Source: Verrucomicrobium sp. BvORR034 | GTDB lineage: Bacteria > Verrucomicrobiota > Verrucomicrobiia > Verrucomicrobiales > Verrucomicrobiaceae | Reading direction: 5' to 3' | Length of the DNA stretch: 64,000 nucleotides | NCBI RefSeq assembly: GCF_000739635.1 | Contig: NZ_BATQ01000056.1 | Location: 1-64,000 of the forward strand | Part shown: in pieces, positions 56,814 to 64,000 of the stretch | Numbering within the stretch: position 1 is the first letter of the stretch | Layout: the number at the start of each line of letters is the position of its first letter | Made by a program: the position numbers and the translations under genes | The notes under the pieces: model-generated | Database searches by the model: none | The model's input: the letters and a program-made list of their open reading frames with translations, nothing else | What the model was told of the DNA's origin: nothing

Positions 56814-58256
56814 TCAATCCGCGCCGGATTGACCGGCCTTCTTCTTGCCCTTTCCGCCGCCCCCATTGCCGGGGCGGCCATTGGCATCCGCCTGATTGAC
56901 CTTGGGCAGCCACTGGGCCAGTTGCGCCTTTTGCTCCGCAAAACGGGTGTCGTCCGCCAGATTGGTATGCTCGAGCGGGTCCTTGGTTTCGTCGTAGAGC
57001 TCTTCGTCACCGTTCTCGTACCGGGTGTAGCGCCAGCCTTCACTACGCACGGTGTGGTTGCCAAACTTGTAGGTTGTCAGGGCCGGAGTGGTCCACTCGG
57101 CGGCGGGGTTTTGCAGCAGCGACTTGATGCTCTTCCCTTCCACATGTGAAGGCACGGGGATCCCGCTCAAGTCGCACAGGGTGGGGTACAGGCTCATGAA
57201 ATCCACCGTGCGCTCGCAGACGCTGCCTGGCTTGGTCAGACCGGGCACGACCCACAGAAGGGGGGCGCGGGTGCTCTCTTCCCAGAGGGCGAATTTCCGC
57301 CAATGTTCTTTCTCGCCCAGATGCCAGCCGTGGTCTCCCCAGAAGACGATGATGGTGTTTTCCCGCATGGGAGATTTTTCATAGGCGTCCAGCAGACGGC
57401 CGATGTTCATGTCCGTGTAGCTGATGGCGGCCAAGTAGCCCTGGACGGCCTCCTTCCATCGCCCACTGGCTAGCATCTTGGCGTGGTCACCGTTGGGGCC
57501 AGCCATGCGCACGCCGGAAGGGGGCACGTCGGTGAGATCTCCCTCGATGTTCGGTGGCAGTTCGATCTTGTCCAGCGGGTGGAGGTCGTAGTACTTCTGC
57601 GGCACATTCCACGGCATATGAGGCTTGTGCAGACCGCAGGCGATGAACACAGGACGATCGTGTTTTTTGCCGAGCTGTTCGATCGCGTAGTCAGCGATCT
57701 GCCAGTCACTCAGGTCTTCGTCTTTGCAGTCCAGAGGAGCGAACTTGATCCCGCCCACGCCATCGTTGCCCGTGGGTTTGGGATCGTTCTTCTTCTCCGC
57801 AGGGTATTCGTTCCACTCGCTCGTCCGGTCAAAGCCGCCGTGATAGATCTTTCCTGAACCCAAGACCTCGTAGCCTGCCTTCCGGAACGTGGTGGGAAGA
57901 GTTTTTTCCTCTGGGATGACGGGCCGCCAGTCATCATCGTTGTCGTAGATGCCGGAGGTCGAGGGGCGGAGACCCGTCATGAGGGCTGCTCGCGACGGGT
58001 TGCAAGAGGGGGAGGCGCAGTAGCTCCGGGTGAAGCGGGTTCCCATGGCGGCCAGACGGTCCAGATTGGGCGTCTTGCTCTGCATGTTGCGGCCCAGATA
58101 ACCGACCCAATGATTGAGGTCGTCCACCGCGATGAACAGCACATTGGGTTGTTTGGCAGCCGTATCCTGGGCCTGAAGAGGGGACAGGGACTGATTGAAA
58201 ACGATGCCCCCCAGAAGCAGGGCGGCCATGGAGAGTTTCAACAAAGAAAAACGCAT
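56814..58256 (-). CDS. Secreted sulfatase (iduronate-2-sulfatase-like)
   Basis: A 480-residue protein from ATG 58256, chosen because it gives a clean signal peptide (MRFSLLKLSMAALLLGGIVF, cleavage near LQA-QD). The open frame reaches back to 58784 but overlaps proA there. Mature landmarks are PNVLFIAVDDLNHWVGYLG (metal-binding Asp pair), the sulfatase signature CNPSRAALMTGLRPSTSGIY, whose Cys is the one converted to formylglycine, GSGKIYHGG, and WGDHGWHLGEKEHWRKFALW (second metal site). It should hydrolyse sulfate esters, most likely on a sulfated polysaccharide, in the periplasm or outside the cell. Activation needs a formylglycine-generating enzyme, which is not in the window. The C-terminus is a Gly/Lys-rich tail. 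Its start codon lies inside a terminator-like hairpin (see findings). Confidence 0.9.
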   Translation of the reverse strand: MRFSLLKLSMAALLLGGIVFNQSLSPLQAQDTAAKQPNVLFIAVDDLNHWVGYLGRNMQSKTPNLDRLAAMGTRFTRSYCASPSCNPSRAALMTGLRPSTSGIYDNDDDWRPVIPEEKTLPTTFRKAGYEVLGSGKIYHGGFDRTSEWNEYPAEKKNDPKPTGNDGVGGIKFAPLDCKDEDLSDWQIADYAIEQLGKKHDRPVFIACGLHKPHMPWNVPQKYYDLHPLDKIELPPNIEGDLTDVPPSGVRMAGPNGDHAKMLASGRWKEAVQGYLAAISYTDMNIGRLLDAYEKSPMRENTIIVFWGDHGWHLGEKEHWRKFALWEESTRAPLLWVVPGLTKPGSVCERTVDFMSLYPTLCDLSGIPVPSHVEGKSIKSLLQNPAAEWTTPALTTYKFGNHTVRSEGWRYTRYENGDEELYDETKDPLEHTNLADDTRFAEQKAQLAQWLPKVNQADANGRPGNGGGGKGKKKAGQSGAD

Positions 58257-58280
58257 GCCTTCCAGACGAAAGGCATGCGT
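58251..58280 (-). terminator. Intrinsic terminator after proA, overlapping the sulfatase start
   Basis: A perfect 11-bp inverted repeat (58251-58261 with 58270-58280, 8-base loop). Read on the minus strand it lies 49 bases after the proA stop and is followed by TTTTCTTTG, the canonical form of a Rho-independent terminator. The ATG of the sulfatase (58256-58254) is within the right arm of the stem, and the T-tract encodes its first residues. Confidence 0.75.
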
Positions 58281-58329
58281 GGATGTTTCTGAGAAATTTG
58301 CTCTTGGCGGGGAGACGAATCTCCAGGAG

Positions 58330-59598
58330 TTAGAGCCGCACCTGGCCGTTGCCGTTGACCAGATACTTGTAGCTACACAGCTCTGCCAGCCCCATCGGGC
58401 CGCGGGCATGCAGCTTGTCCGTGCTGATGCCGATCTCGGCACCGAATCCGAACTCGCCACCGTCATTAAAACGGGTGCTCGCATTCCAAAGCACCACGGC
58501 AGAGTCCACTTCATGCTGGAACCGGGCGGCCACGGTGGCATCTTCGGAAACGATGACGTCCGTGTGGTGGGAGCCGTAGGTGTTGATGTGTTGGACGGCT
58601 TCCTCCGTACCCGAAACGGTCTTGATGGACAGAATCTGGTCCAGGTACTCCGTGCTCCAGTCTTCTTCAGTGGCGGGCTTGGCCCCGGGCCAGACGGCCA
58701 GTACTTCGGCATCTCCCCTGACTTCCACCCCACGAGGTCCCAGAATCTCCCGGAGGGTGGCATAAAAACCTTCTGCTCCCTCACGGTCCACTAGCACGGT
58801 TTCCACCGCATTGCAGGCGCTGGGCTTCTGGCACTTGCCGTTCAAAATCAGGTTGGCGGCCATCTCGTGGCTCGCCGTGTGGTGCACATAGACGTGGCAG
58901 ACGCCATCATAGTGCTTGATCACGGGCATACGGGCGGCCTGCACGACGCGCTCGATCAATCCCTTCCCACCGCGGGGGATGATCAGATCCAGGTAGCGGT
59001 CCATCTTGGCAAGATGATCCACGCTCTCCCGGTCAGTGAAGGGGATGAGCTGAATGCTGTCCTGGGGTAGCCCCGCTTTTTCACCGCCAGCTTGCAATGC
59101 CGCCGCGAGGGCGGTGTTGGAGTGAATCGCCTCCGAGCCGCCCCGCAAAATGGTGGCATTGCCGGTTTTGAAGCAAAGTATGGCCGCGTCACTGGTGACG
59201 TTCGGTCGGGATTCGTAGATGATGCCGATGACGCCGATCGGCACCCGCACTTTTTGCATCTCCAGGCCGTTTGGACGTGTCCATTTACCGAGCACTTCGC
59301 CCACGGGGTCGGGGAGCTCCGCCACTTGCTCGATGGCCGCGGCGATGCCTTCCAGAGATTTCGGGTCGAGTCGCAGGCGGTCCACCATCGGTTTGCTGAG
59401 CCCTTTTTCCTCGGCCGCAGCCACATCTTTGGCGTTGGCAGCCAGGATGCTGTCGCGCTGCTCTCTCACGCCGACCGCCATGGCCCGCAGGATGTCATTC
59501 TTCTGGGCAGTGGTCAGTTTGACCAGCTCATGAGAGGCGGCCCGGGCTCTGGCCCCCATGGCGAGGATGGCGTTGGCGATGTCGGACGTTTGGGTCAT
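58330..59598 (-). CDS. proA: Gamma-glutamyl phosphate reductase
   Basis: A 422-residue protein, the normal size for ProA (E. coli 417). It reduces glutamyl 5-phosphate with NADPH to glutamate semialdehyde, the second step of proline synthesis, in the cytoplasm. Landmarks are VRVPIGVIGIIYESRPNVT (residues about 118-135), the nucleotide-binding GNATILRGGSEA, LIIPRGGKGLI, and the catalytic Cys262 in KPSACNAVETVL, with FGFGAEIGISTDKLHARGPM near the end. All key residues are present. It follows proB by 81 bp on the same strand, giving the standard proBA order. An intrinsic terminator ends the transcript just inside the next gene. Confidence 0.97.
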   Translation of the reverse strand: MTQTSDIANAILAMGARARAASHELVKLTTAQKNDILRAMAVGVREQRDSILAANAKDVAAAEEKGLSKPMVDRLRLDPKSLEGIAAAIEQVAELPDPVGEVLGKWTRPNGLEMQKVRVPIGVIGIIYESRPNVTSDAAILCFKTGNATILRGGSEAIHSNTALAAALQAGGEKAGLPQDSIQLIPFTDRESVDHLAKMDRYLDLIIPRGGKGLIERVVQAARMPVIKHYDGVCHVYVHHTASHEMAANLILNGKCQKPSACNAVETVLVDREGAEGFYATLREILGPRGVEVRGDAEVLAVWPGAKPATEEDWSTEYLDQILSIKTVSGTEEAVQHINTYGSHHTDVIVSEDATVAARFQHEVDSAVVLWNASTRFNDGGEFGFGAEIGISTDKLHARGPMGLAELCSYKYLVNGNGQVRL

Positions 59599-59679
59599 TG
59601 AGCGGTGGTTGACGGAACGGGAAAGGGAGGTTGCAGGAGGACAAACGAGAGTTCGCTCCCGCGAGGGATACGCAGGGGA

Positions 59680-60462
59680 TCAGGCTTTGGAGGCAGGCAG
59701 GGGGAAGCGGGTTCCCGTGCCATTGCCTTCCACGAGATCGGCAATTTGCTCCGGATGGCGCCCAGAGGCGATGATGCACTCCACATTGCCCGCCACGGCA
59801 TCGGCCACGGCACGCAGTTTGGAAGCCATGCCACCCACGGAAAAGGCGCCCTTGTCCTCCTGAGCCAGGTGCAGGACCGAGTTCACGTCCTCGACCACTG
59901 GCACGATGTTGACTGCGCCATCGCTCTTGAGATCCATCAGACCCGGCACGCTCGTGAGCAGGATCAGCAGATCCGCACCCCAAAGCTGGGCCACGCGTGA
60001 AGAGAGCTTGTCGTTGTCGCCGAAACGCAGTTCTTCCACCGCCACTGAGTCATTCTCATTGATGATGGGGACCACGTTGGGATTCTCCAGCAGACGCAGC
60101 AGGGTGTTCTTCACCTTCTCTGCGCGTTCTTTGCTCTCCAGGTCGGCGTGGGTGAGCAAGAGTTGCGCAACGTAGAGGCCATGCCCACGCAAGTAGCTCT
60201 GATACGTGTGCATGAGATAGGTCTGGCCGACGGCCGCACAGGCCTGTAGGGTGGTGATTTCCTGCGGCCGCTCCCGGAAGCCCATGGCCTTGAGACCAGA
60301 GGCCACGGCACCGCTACTCACCACGACCACGGCATGGCCGCGGCGCTTGAGTTCCGCAATGGCCTGCACCAGTTTGCACAACTGTTCCTCATCCATCTCC
60401 GCACGATCCGTGCGTGTGAGGATGCCACTGCCGAACTTGAGGATGACTCGTCTGCCGCTCAT
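59680..60462 (-). CDS. proB: Glutamate 5-kinase, short form without PUA domain
   Basis: A 260-residue amino acid kinase that phosphorylates glutamate with ATP, the first step of proline synthesis. Landmarks are VILKFGSGILT (residues 6-16), VVVSSGAVASGL (phosphate-binding Gly-rich loop), PIINENDSVAVEEL (about 132-145), RFGDNDKLSS and GGMASK (210-215). E. coli ProB has 367 residues including a C-terminal PUA domain; here the protein ends after the kinase domain (LVEGNGTGTRF), a known natural short form. Feedback inhibition by proline may differ, because the PUA domain affects it in E. coli; that is inference. It is the first gene of a proBA operon, divergent from the TPR gene. Confidence 0.95.
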   Translation of the reverse strand: MSGRRVILKFGSGILTRTDRAEMDEEQLCKLVQAIAELKRRGHAVVVVSSGAVASGLKAMGFRERPQEITTLQACAAVGQTYLMHTYQSYLRGHGLYVAQLLLTHADLESKERAEKVKNTLLRLLENPNVVPIINENDSVAVEELRFGDNDKLSSRVAQLWGADLLILLTSVPGLMDLKSDGAVNIVPVVEDVNSVLHLAQEDKGAFSVGGMASKLRAVADAVAGNVECIIASGRHPEQIADLVEGNGTGTRFPLPASKA

Positions 60463-60714
60463 GACTGATTTTTTGGAATCCGCAGCATGGGCGAGACAGG
60501 CTCGCTTTGCAAGCGGAGGGAGAATGAGTGACTTTCCTTAATCGGAGTCTAAAACGTTTCTAATGAAATGGCGGGCCAGCCGTTTTGGAATGCTCAAGTC
60601 CCCTGAAGGGGCGGGCGAAAAAATCGCTTTCTTTCAGGAAAAATAGCCTTGCCCATGTCCCGACCTATCTTGCAAACTACCATTTGTGATGTTCGCCCTA
60701 GCGGCCGTGTGCTT

Positions 60715-63700
60715 ATGAGACCGTTTTTCCTGCTCGCTCTTCTATCCGTTGGTTCCGCCTCCCTTGTCTGCGGTCAAGCACCTCCTGCCACCCCTCCTGC
60801 TGCACCGGCCACCGCGCCGATGAACAAGGAGCAGGAAATGGAGGCGCTTTTCTCCGAGGCCCAGGCAGCGTTTGGCCAGGGCCGCTTTGATGTGGCATTG
60901 CAAAAAATTGGTGCCATTCACACCGCCACCAGCAACAAGGACTTTGAGGCCGTGATGTACCTTGAAGGTGCAGCTCACTTCAATCTTAAGCAGTGGGCGG
61001 AGGCCATTAAGTTTTTCGAAGACTTCATCAAGAAGTTCCCCCAGAGCAACAGTCTCAACGATGCGAAAATTGCCGTCGGCGAGGCCTATTTGAACAGCGG
61101 AAGCGCTGACAAGGGGATTGCGGCTCTCAAAGAAGCCGCTGCCGTACCGGAACTCCGCGATCGCGCAGGCTTGATGATCGCCTATCACCACAAGAAGGCT
61201 GGTCAGCCCGATGAGGCTCTCAGCATTCTCGAAGTGGTGCTTAAAGATCTACAGGGAACACCGTCTGCAGAGCAGCAGCAGGCCATCCTCATGGCCTCTG
61301 AAATTTATGTCGGCAAGGGCGACACTGACAAGGCCGGCCAGATGATGGAAAAGCTTCGCTCCGGATCCTCCGCAGATGAAAGCGTCGTTCAACTGAACGT
61401 GCTCTCCCAGCAAGTGGGTGATGCCATGCTGGAGCAGAAGCGTTATGGGGAGGCCCTCCGTGCCTATCAAAGCATGCGTCGCCAGGGCGAACTGGTGGCC
61501 ATCCAGAAGGCTCGTATTTCGAAGATCGAGCAGTGGCAGACCCAGATCGCAGCTGGCGGACGAGTGCAGTTCATGGGCAAGTTGCTCAGCAAAGAAGAGG
61601 CTGTCGCCTTGCTGGACACGAACAAAAAGATCCTCGCCGACATTGAAGGAGTGAAGGACTACGATGCCTCCATTATCTACCGTCTCGGTCAGTGTTTCTA
61701 TGAAATGGGCCGCATGTATGAGTCCCTTTTGGCCTTCCAGACCATCTACGAAGATTTCAAAGAGAACAAGGATCGTGATCGCTGTCTCTTTGGCATGATC
61801 GTGTGCAACGCCGGTCTGCAGCGTGCTGGCCGCGCTTATCTTCTCTGCGAGAAGTACATGAACGAGTTCCCCGAGGGGGCCAACATCGGACAGGTGACCG
61901 ACATGTTCGGTTCGCTGGCCTTCGAGAGTGGCAACATTGAAGCCGCTATCAAGGCGTTTGAGCGTGCCAAGCTGGCCAAAGACGCAGACAAGGAACGCCT
62001 CAACTACCTCCTCGGAGTGGTGCTCTTCGAATCACAGCGGTTCGACGACTGCCGCCTCGCATTCCAGGAATTGATCAGCCTGAACAAGACTTCCGCCTAC
62101 AAGGACGAGGCCGAGTACCGCATCGCGCTGAGCTACTTCTTCCAGAACGATTCGCAGAAGACTCGCAAAGCTCTGCGCGAATACATTGCTGGCAACGCCA
62201 AGGGACAGTATCTCGTGGATGCCAAGTATCGTCTGGCGTTCATTGACTTCCAGGGCGGGGACAAGGGAGATGCCATGGAGCAGCTTGAGAAGCTGGTGGT
62301 AGAAGCCCCGAACGATCAAAACGTGGGTCAGGTCTGGTCGCTTCTCGGCGACATCTACAGCCAGATGGTCGACGAGAGTGGCAAAATTGACTATACTGCC
62401 AAATGTCTCGAGGCCTACCGCAATGCGGTGGACAAGGCCAAGACTGAGGACGTGCTCAACTATGCGATCGACGCTGCCACCAACCTGATGGTTGACAAGA
62501 ACATGTGGAAAGAGCTGGCCCAGATGTGGTCCAGCTACTACCAGGCCAACAAAGATAAACCCTCTGCTCTCAAGGCCATTTACTGGATCACCCGTGGGGT
62601 TGAGCGTGAAGCCAAGGCTCTGGAAAGCGAAGGCAAACCAGACAAGGCCAAGGAGAAACTGGACGAAGGTCGCAAACTGGTGGCCGGTGCAATGGCCCCA
62701 CACCTTGGCAATCCCGCCAACGAGCAGGTGGAAGTGCTCATCCAGCAGCTTGTCACCATGATGGTGCCCAAGAAGCGTCCCCGCGCTGCGGCTCCCGCTA
62801 CCAAGCCTGCAGCGGTGACGCCTGCTGACGCCACCAAGAAAGAAGGCGAAGCAGCTACCCCAGCCATGGCGGCGGATGCCAGCAAGGCAACCGACACCGC
62901 CGCTGCGGCGACCCCGGCTCCCGCCCCTGGCCCGACGTTTGAGGAAGTGGAAACCGAATTCAAAAAGCTCATGACGCCACAAGGCGATGAGAGCCTGCTG
63001 AACGGCACCGCTGCAGCCCGTATCCTCTATGGCCGCGCCCTGATTGCCCGTGGTTTCCGGGATGTGGCCAAGTATGAGAACCTCATGAGCATCATTCCTG
63101 ATGCCGCAAAGATTGAGGAACTCAGCCCCCTGCTGCTGGCCGGCTTGGGCGAAATGCTGACCAAGAAGGGTGACACAGAAAAAGCCGCCGCCTGCTTCCA
63201 GCAGCTGCGTGCCAAGTATCCCAACAGTGAATTCGGTGACAAAGCCCCAGTGGGTCTGGGGGACATCGAGTTCAATAACAAGGAGTACCAGAAAGCCCTC
63301 GACCTCTACAACGAGGCCATTGAGAAGTATGCCTCCAGCTCCAGCATCCTTGAAGCAACGCTGGGCAAGGCCAAGGCTCTCCTGGCCTTGAAAAAGTACG
63401 ACGAAGCCGAGAAGGTCTTCACCACGATCCAGGCCACCAAGGAATGGCGCGGTGCCCACCCCGCCGCCCTGTTGGGGTTGGGTGAAGCCGCTGAGGCGAA
63501 GAAGGATCTCAAGAAGGCGGTGAGCTTCTACCAGCGCATCATCCTTGCCTATCGTCGCGACAAGGCCGTGCTTGCCCAGGCCTACCTTCGTGCTGCCAAG
63601 TGCTTCATCGAACTCAACGACAAGGAAAGTGCCCGGACGGTCCTCCAGCAGATGCTGGCCCAGAAGGACATCACGGAGTTCCCCGAATTCAACGAAGGCA

Positions 63701-63729
63701 AGGCCCTCCTGAGCAAGACCAGCAACTAA
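60715..63729 (+). CDS. Large secreted TPR-repeat protein
   Basis: A 1004-residue protein. I use ATG 60715 because it gives a clean signal peptide (MRPFFLLALLSVGSASLVCG, then QAPPATPPAAP); an upstream ATG at 60649 adds 22 polar residues before it. A Pro/Ala linker follows, then tetratricopeptide-type helical repeats over about residues 35-680, such as FSEAQAAFGQGRFDVALQKI, GAAHFNLKQWAEAIKFFEDF and AFESGNIEAAIKAFERAKLA. A Lys/Ala/Pro/Thr-rich linker (about 685-745) is followed by more repeats (GLGDIEFNNKEYQKALDLYN, LLALKKYDEAEKVFTTIQ). TPR arrays bind proteins. A periplasmic scaffold in envelope assembly or energy-coupled transport is possible but not shown. A small exported protein follows after 15 bp, so this is the start of an operon. 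No Shine-Dalgarno sequence is seen. Confidence 0.85.
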   Translation: MRPFFLLALLSVGSASLVCGQAPPATPPAAPATAPMNKEQEMEALFSEAQAAFGQGRFDVALQKIGAIHTATSNKDFEAVMYLEGAAHFNLKQWAEAIKFFEDFIKKFPQSNSLNDAKIAVGEAYLNSGSADKGIAALKEAAAVPELRDRAGLMIAYHHKKAGQPDEALSILEVVLKDLQGTPSAEQQQAILMASEIYVGKGDTDKAGQMMEKLRSGSSADESVVQLNVLSQQVGDAMLEQKRYGEALRAYQSMRRQGELVAIQKARISKIEQWQTQIAAGGRVQFMGKLLSKEEAVALLDTNKKILADIEGVKDYDASIIYRLGQCFYEMGRMYESLLAFQTIYEDFKENKDRDRCLFGMIVCNAGLQRAGRAYLLCEKYMNEFPEGANIGQVTDMFGSLAFESGNIEAAIKAFERAKLAKDADKERLNYLLGVVLFESQRFDDCRLAFQELISLNKTSAYKDEAEYRIALSYFFQNDSQKTRKALREYIAGNAKGQYLVDAKYRLAFIDFQGGDKGDAMEQLEKLVVEAPNDQNVGQVWSLLGDIYSQMVDESGKIDYTAKCLEAYRNAVDKAKTEDVLNYAIDAATNLMVDKNMWKELAQMWSSYYQANKDKPSALKAIYWITRGVEREAKALESEGKPDKAKEKLDEGRKLVAGAMAPHLGNPANEQVEVLIQQLVTMMVPKKRPRAAAPATKPAAVTPADATKKEGEAATPAMAADASKATDTAAAATPAPAPGPTFEEVETEFKKLMTPQGDESLLNGTAAARILYGRALIARGFRDVAKYENLMSIIPDAAKIEELSPLLLAGLGEMLTKKGDTEKAAACFQQLRAKYPNSEFGDKAPVGLGDIEFNNKEYQKALDLYNEAIEKYASSSSILEATLGKAKALLALKKYDEAEKVFTTIQATKEWRGAHPAALLGLGEAAEAKKDLKKAVSFYQRIILAYRRDKAVLAQAYLRAAKCFIELNDKESARTVLQQMLAQKDITEFPEFNEGKALLSKTSN

Positions 63730-63744
63730 TTTTCCTCTCGATCC

Positions 63745-64000
63745 ATGCTTTCATTCAAATCACTGTTGTTTCCGCTGGCTTGTATTGCTCTCGGTGCACC
63801 GGCGCTTCACGCCCAGGCGCTCGTGCTCAAGAACAACGACCGCATTCCCTTTGGCAGCTTTAGCGTCGAAGGAGGCAAGGTCAGCCGCACGATCAAGATG
63901 AGCAATGGTGCTGAGGCCAAGGCCAGCATCAACCTCACCGACATCGCCCGGCTGGAGTGGCCGGAAGTTCGCGAGGTGCTCGAAGCGCAGGCCATGCTGG
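63745..64000 (+). CDS. Small secreted protein, 5' part only
   Basis: An open frame starting at ATG 63745, 15 bp after the TPR gene, and running off the window end (85 residues visible). A classical signal peptide is clear (MLSFKSLLFPLACIALGAPA, cleavage near LHA-QA). The mature start reads ALVLKNNDRIPFGSFSVEGG, then KVSRTIKMSNGAEAKASINL, then TDIARLEWPEVREVLEAQAM. I do not recognise the family. The short beta-strands followed by an acidic helix, and the tight coupling to the TPR gene, suggest a partner in the same envelope process. Confidence 0.75.
   Translation, partial: MLSFKSLLFPLACIALGAPALHAQALVLKNNDRIPFGSFSVEGGKVSRTIKMSNGAEAKASINLTDIARLEWPEVREVLEAQAML

Noticed and set aside
58257-58784. 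Sulfatase reading frame extended to 58784
   Set aside because: The extension overlaps proA coding sequence on the same strand in another frame, and its translation is not sulfatase-like. The signal peptide begins at 58256.
62032-63459. Long minus-strand open frame opposite the TPR gene (475 codons)
   Set aside because: It is the reverse-strand shadow of a well-supported TPR gene, with no family resemblance and no start signals.

Overview
The window looks like chromosomal DNA of a verrucomicrobium (Verrucomicrobiaceae-like; genus not determinable). Four things point there: two giant PEP-CTERM proteins built of autotransporter-associated beta-strand repeats, a complete four-gene Verru_Chthon cassette (A, B, C, D), a PVC-style large secreted c-type cytochrome next to a WSRFRGPNGSG-type PQQ-like propeller protein, and an iduronate-sulfatase-like sulfatase. 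Most genes have no recognisable Shine-Dalgarno sequence, which I also take as typical of the group.

Layout. 1-401: non-coding block with strong inverted repeats. 402-1271 (-): LptA/OstA-like protein. 1272-1860: non-coding. 1861-25134 (+): giant surface protein 1, 7757 residues. 25135-25406: non-coding, with a good sigma70-type promoter. 25407-32884 (+): cassette genes A, B, C, D, four proteins with prepilin-like N-termini. 32940-44390 (+): giant surface protein 2, 3816 residues. A perfect 14-bp hairpin ends this block. Cassette and giant 2 have gaps of only 33-55 bp and read as one five-gene operon. The two giants plus the cassette fill about two thirds of the window.

44534 to the end is housekeeping and mixed function: RND efflux permease; DUF6797-like cytochrome c protein (-); PQQ-like propeller protein (+); NCS2-type permease (-); DNA ligase LigA (-); VanZ-like protein (-); RidA-like protein (+); sulfatase (-); proA and proB (-); large secreted TPR protein (+); and the first part of a small secreted protein cut by the window end.

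How the main genes may work together. The cassette proteins resemble the minor pseudopilins of type II secretion (A like GspK, B like GspI, C like GspJ, D like GspH). They lie directly between two huge exported proteins that lack a beta-barrel and carry a C-terminal PEP-CTERM sorting signal. My inference is a dedicated pseudopilus tip for export or surface assembly of the giant beta-solenoid proteins, followed by exosortase processing encoded elsewhere. Giant 2 looks like a shorter relative of the C-terminal quarter of giant 1. It has 15 copies of an extra ~60-residue repeat (VGM...G.GI..GT.I..I.GN.ITLS) at positions where giant 1 is uninterrupted. No tRNA, rRNA, insertion sequence, phage or CRISPR array was seen.
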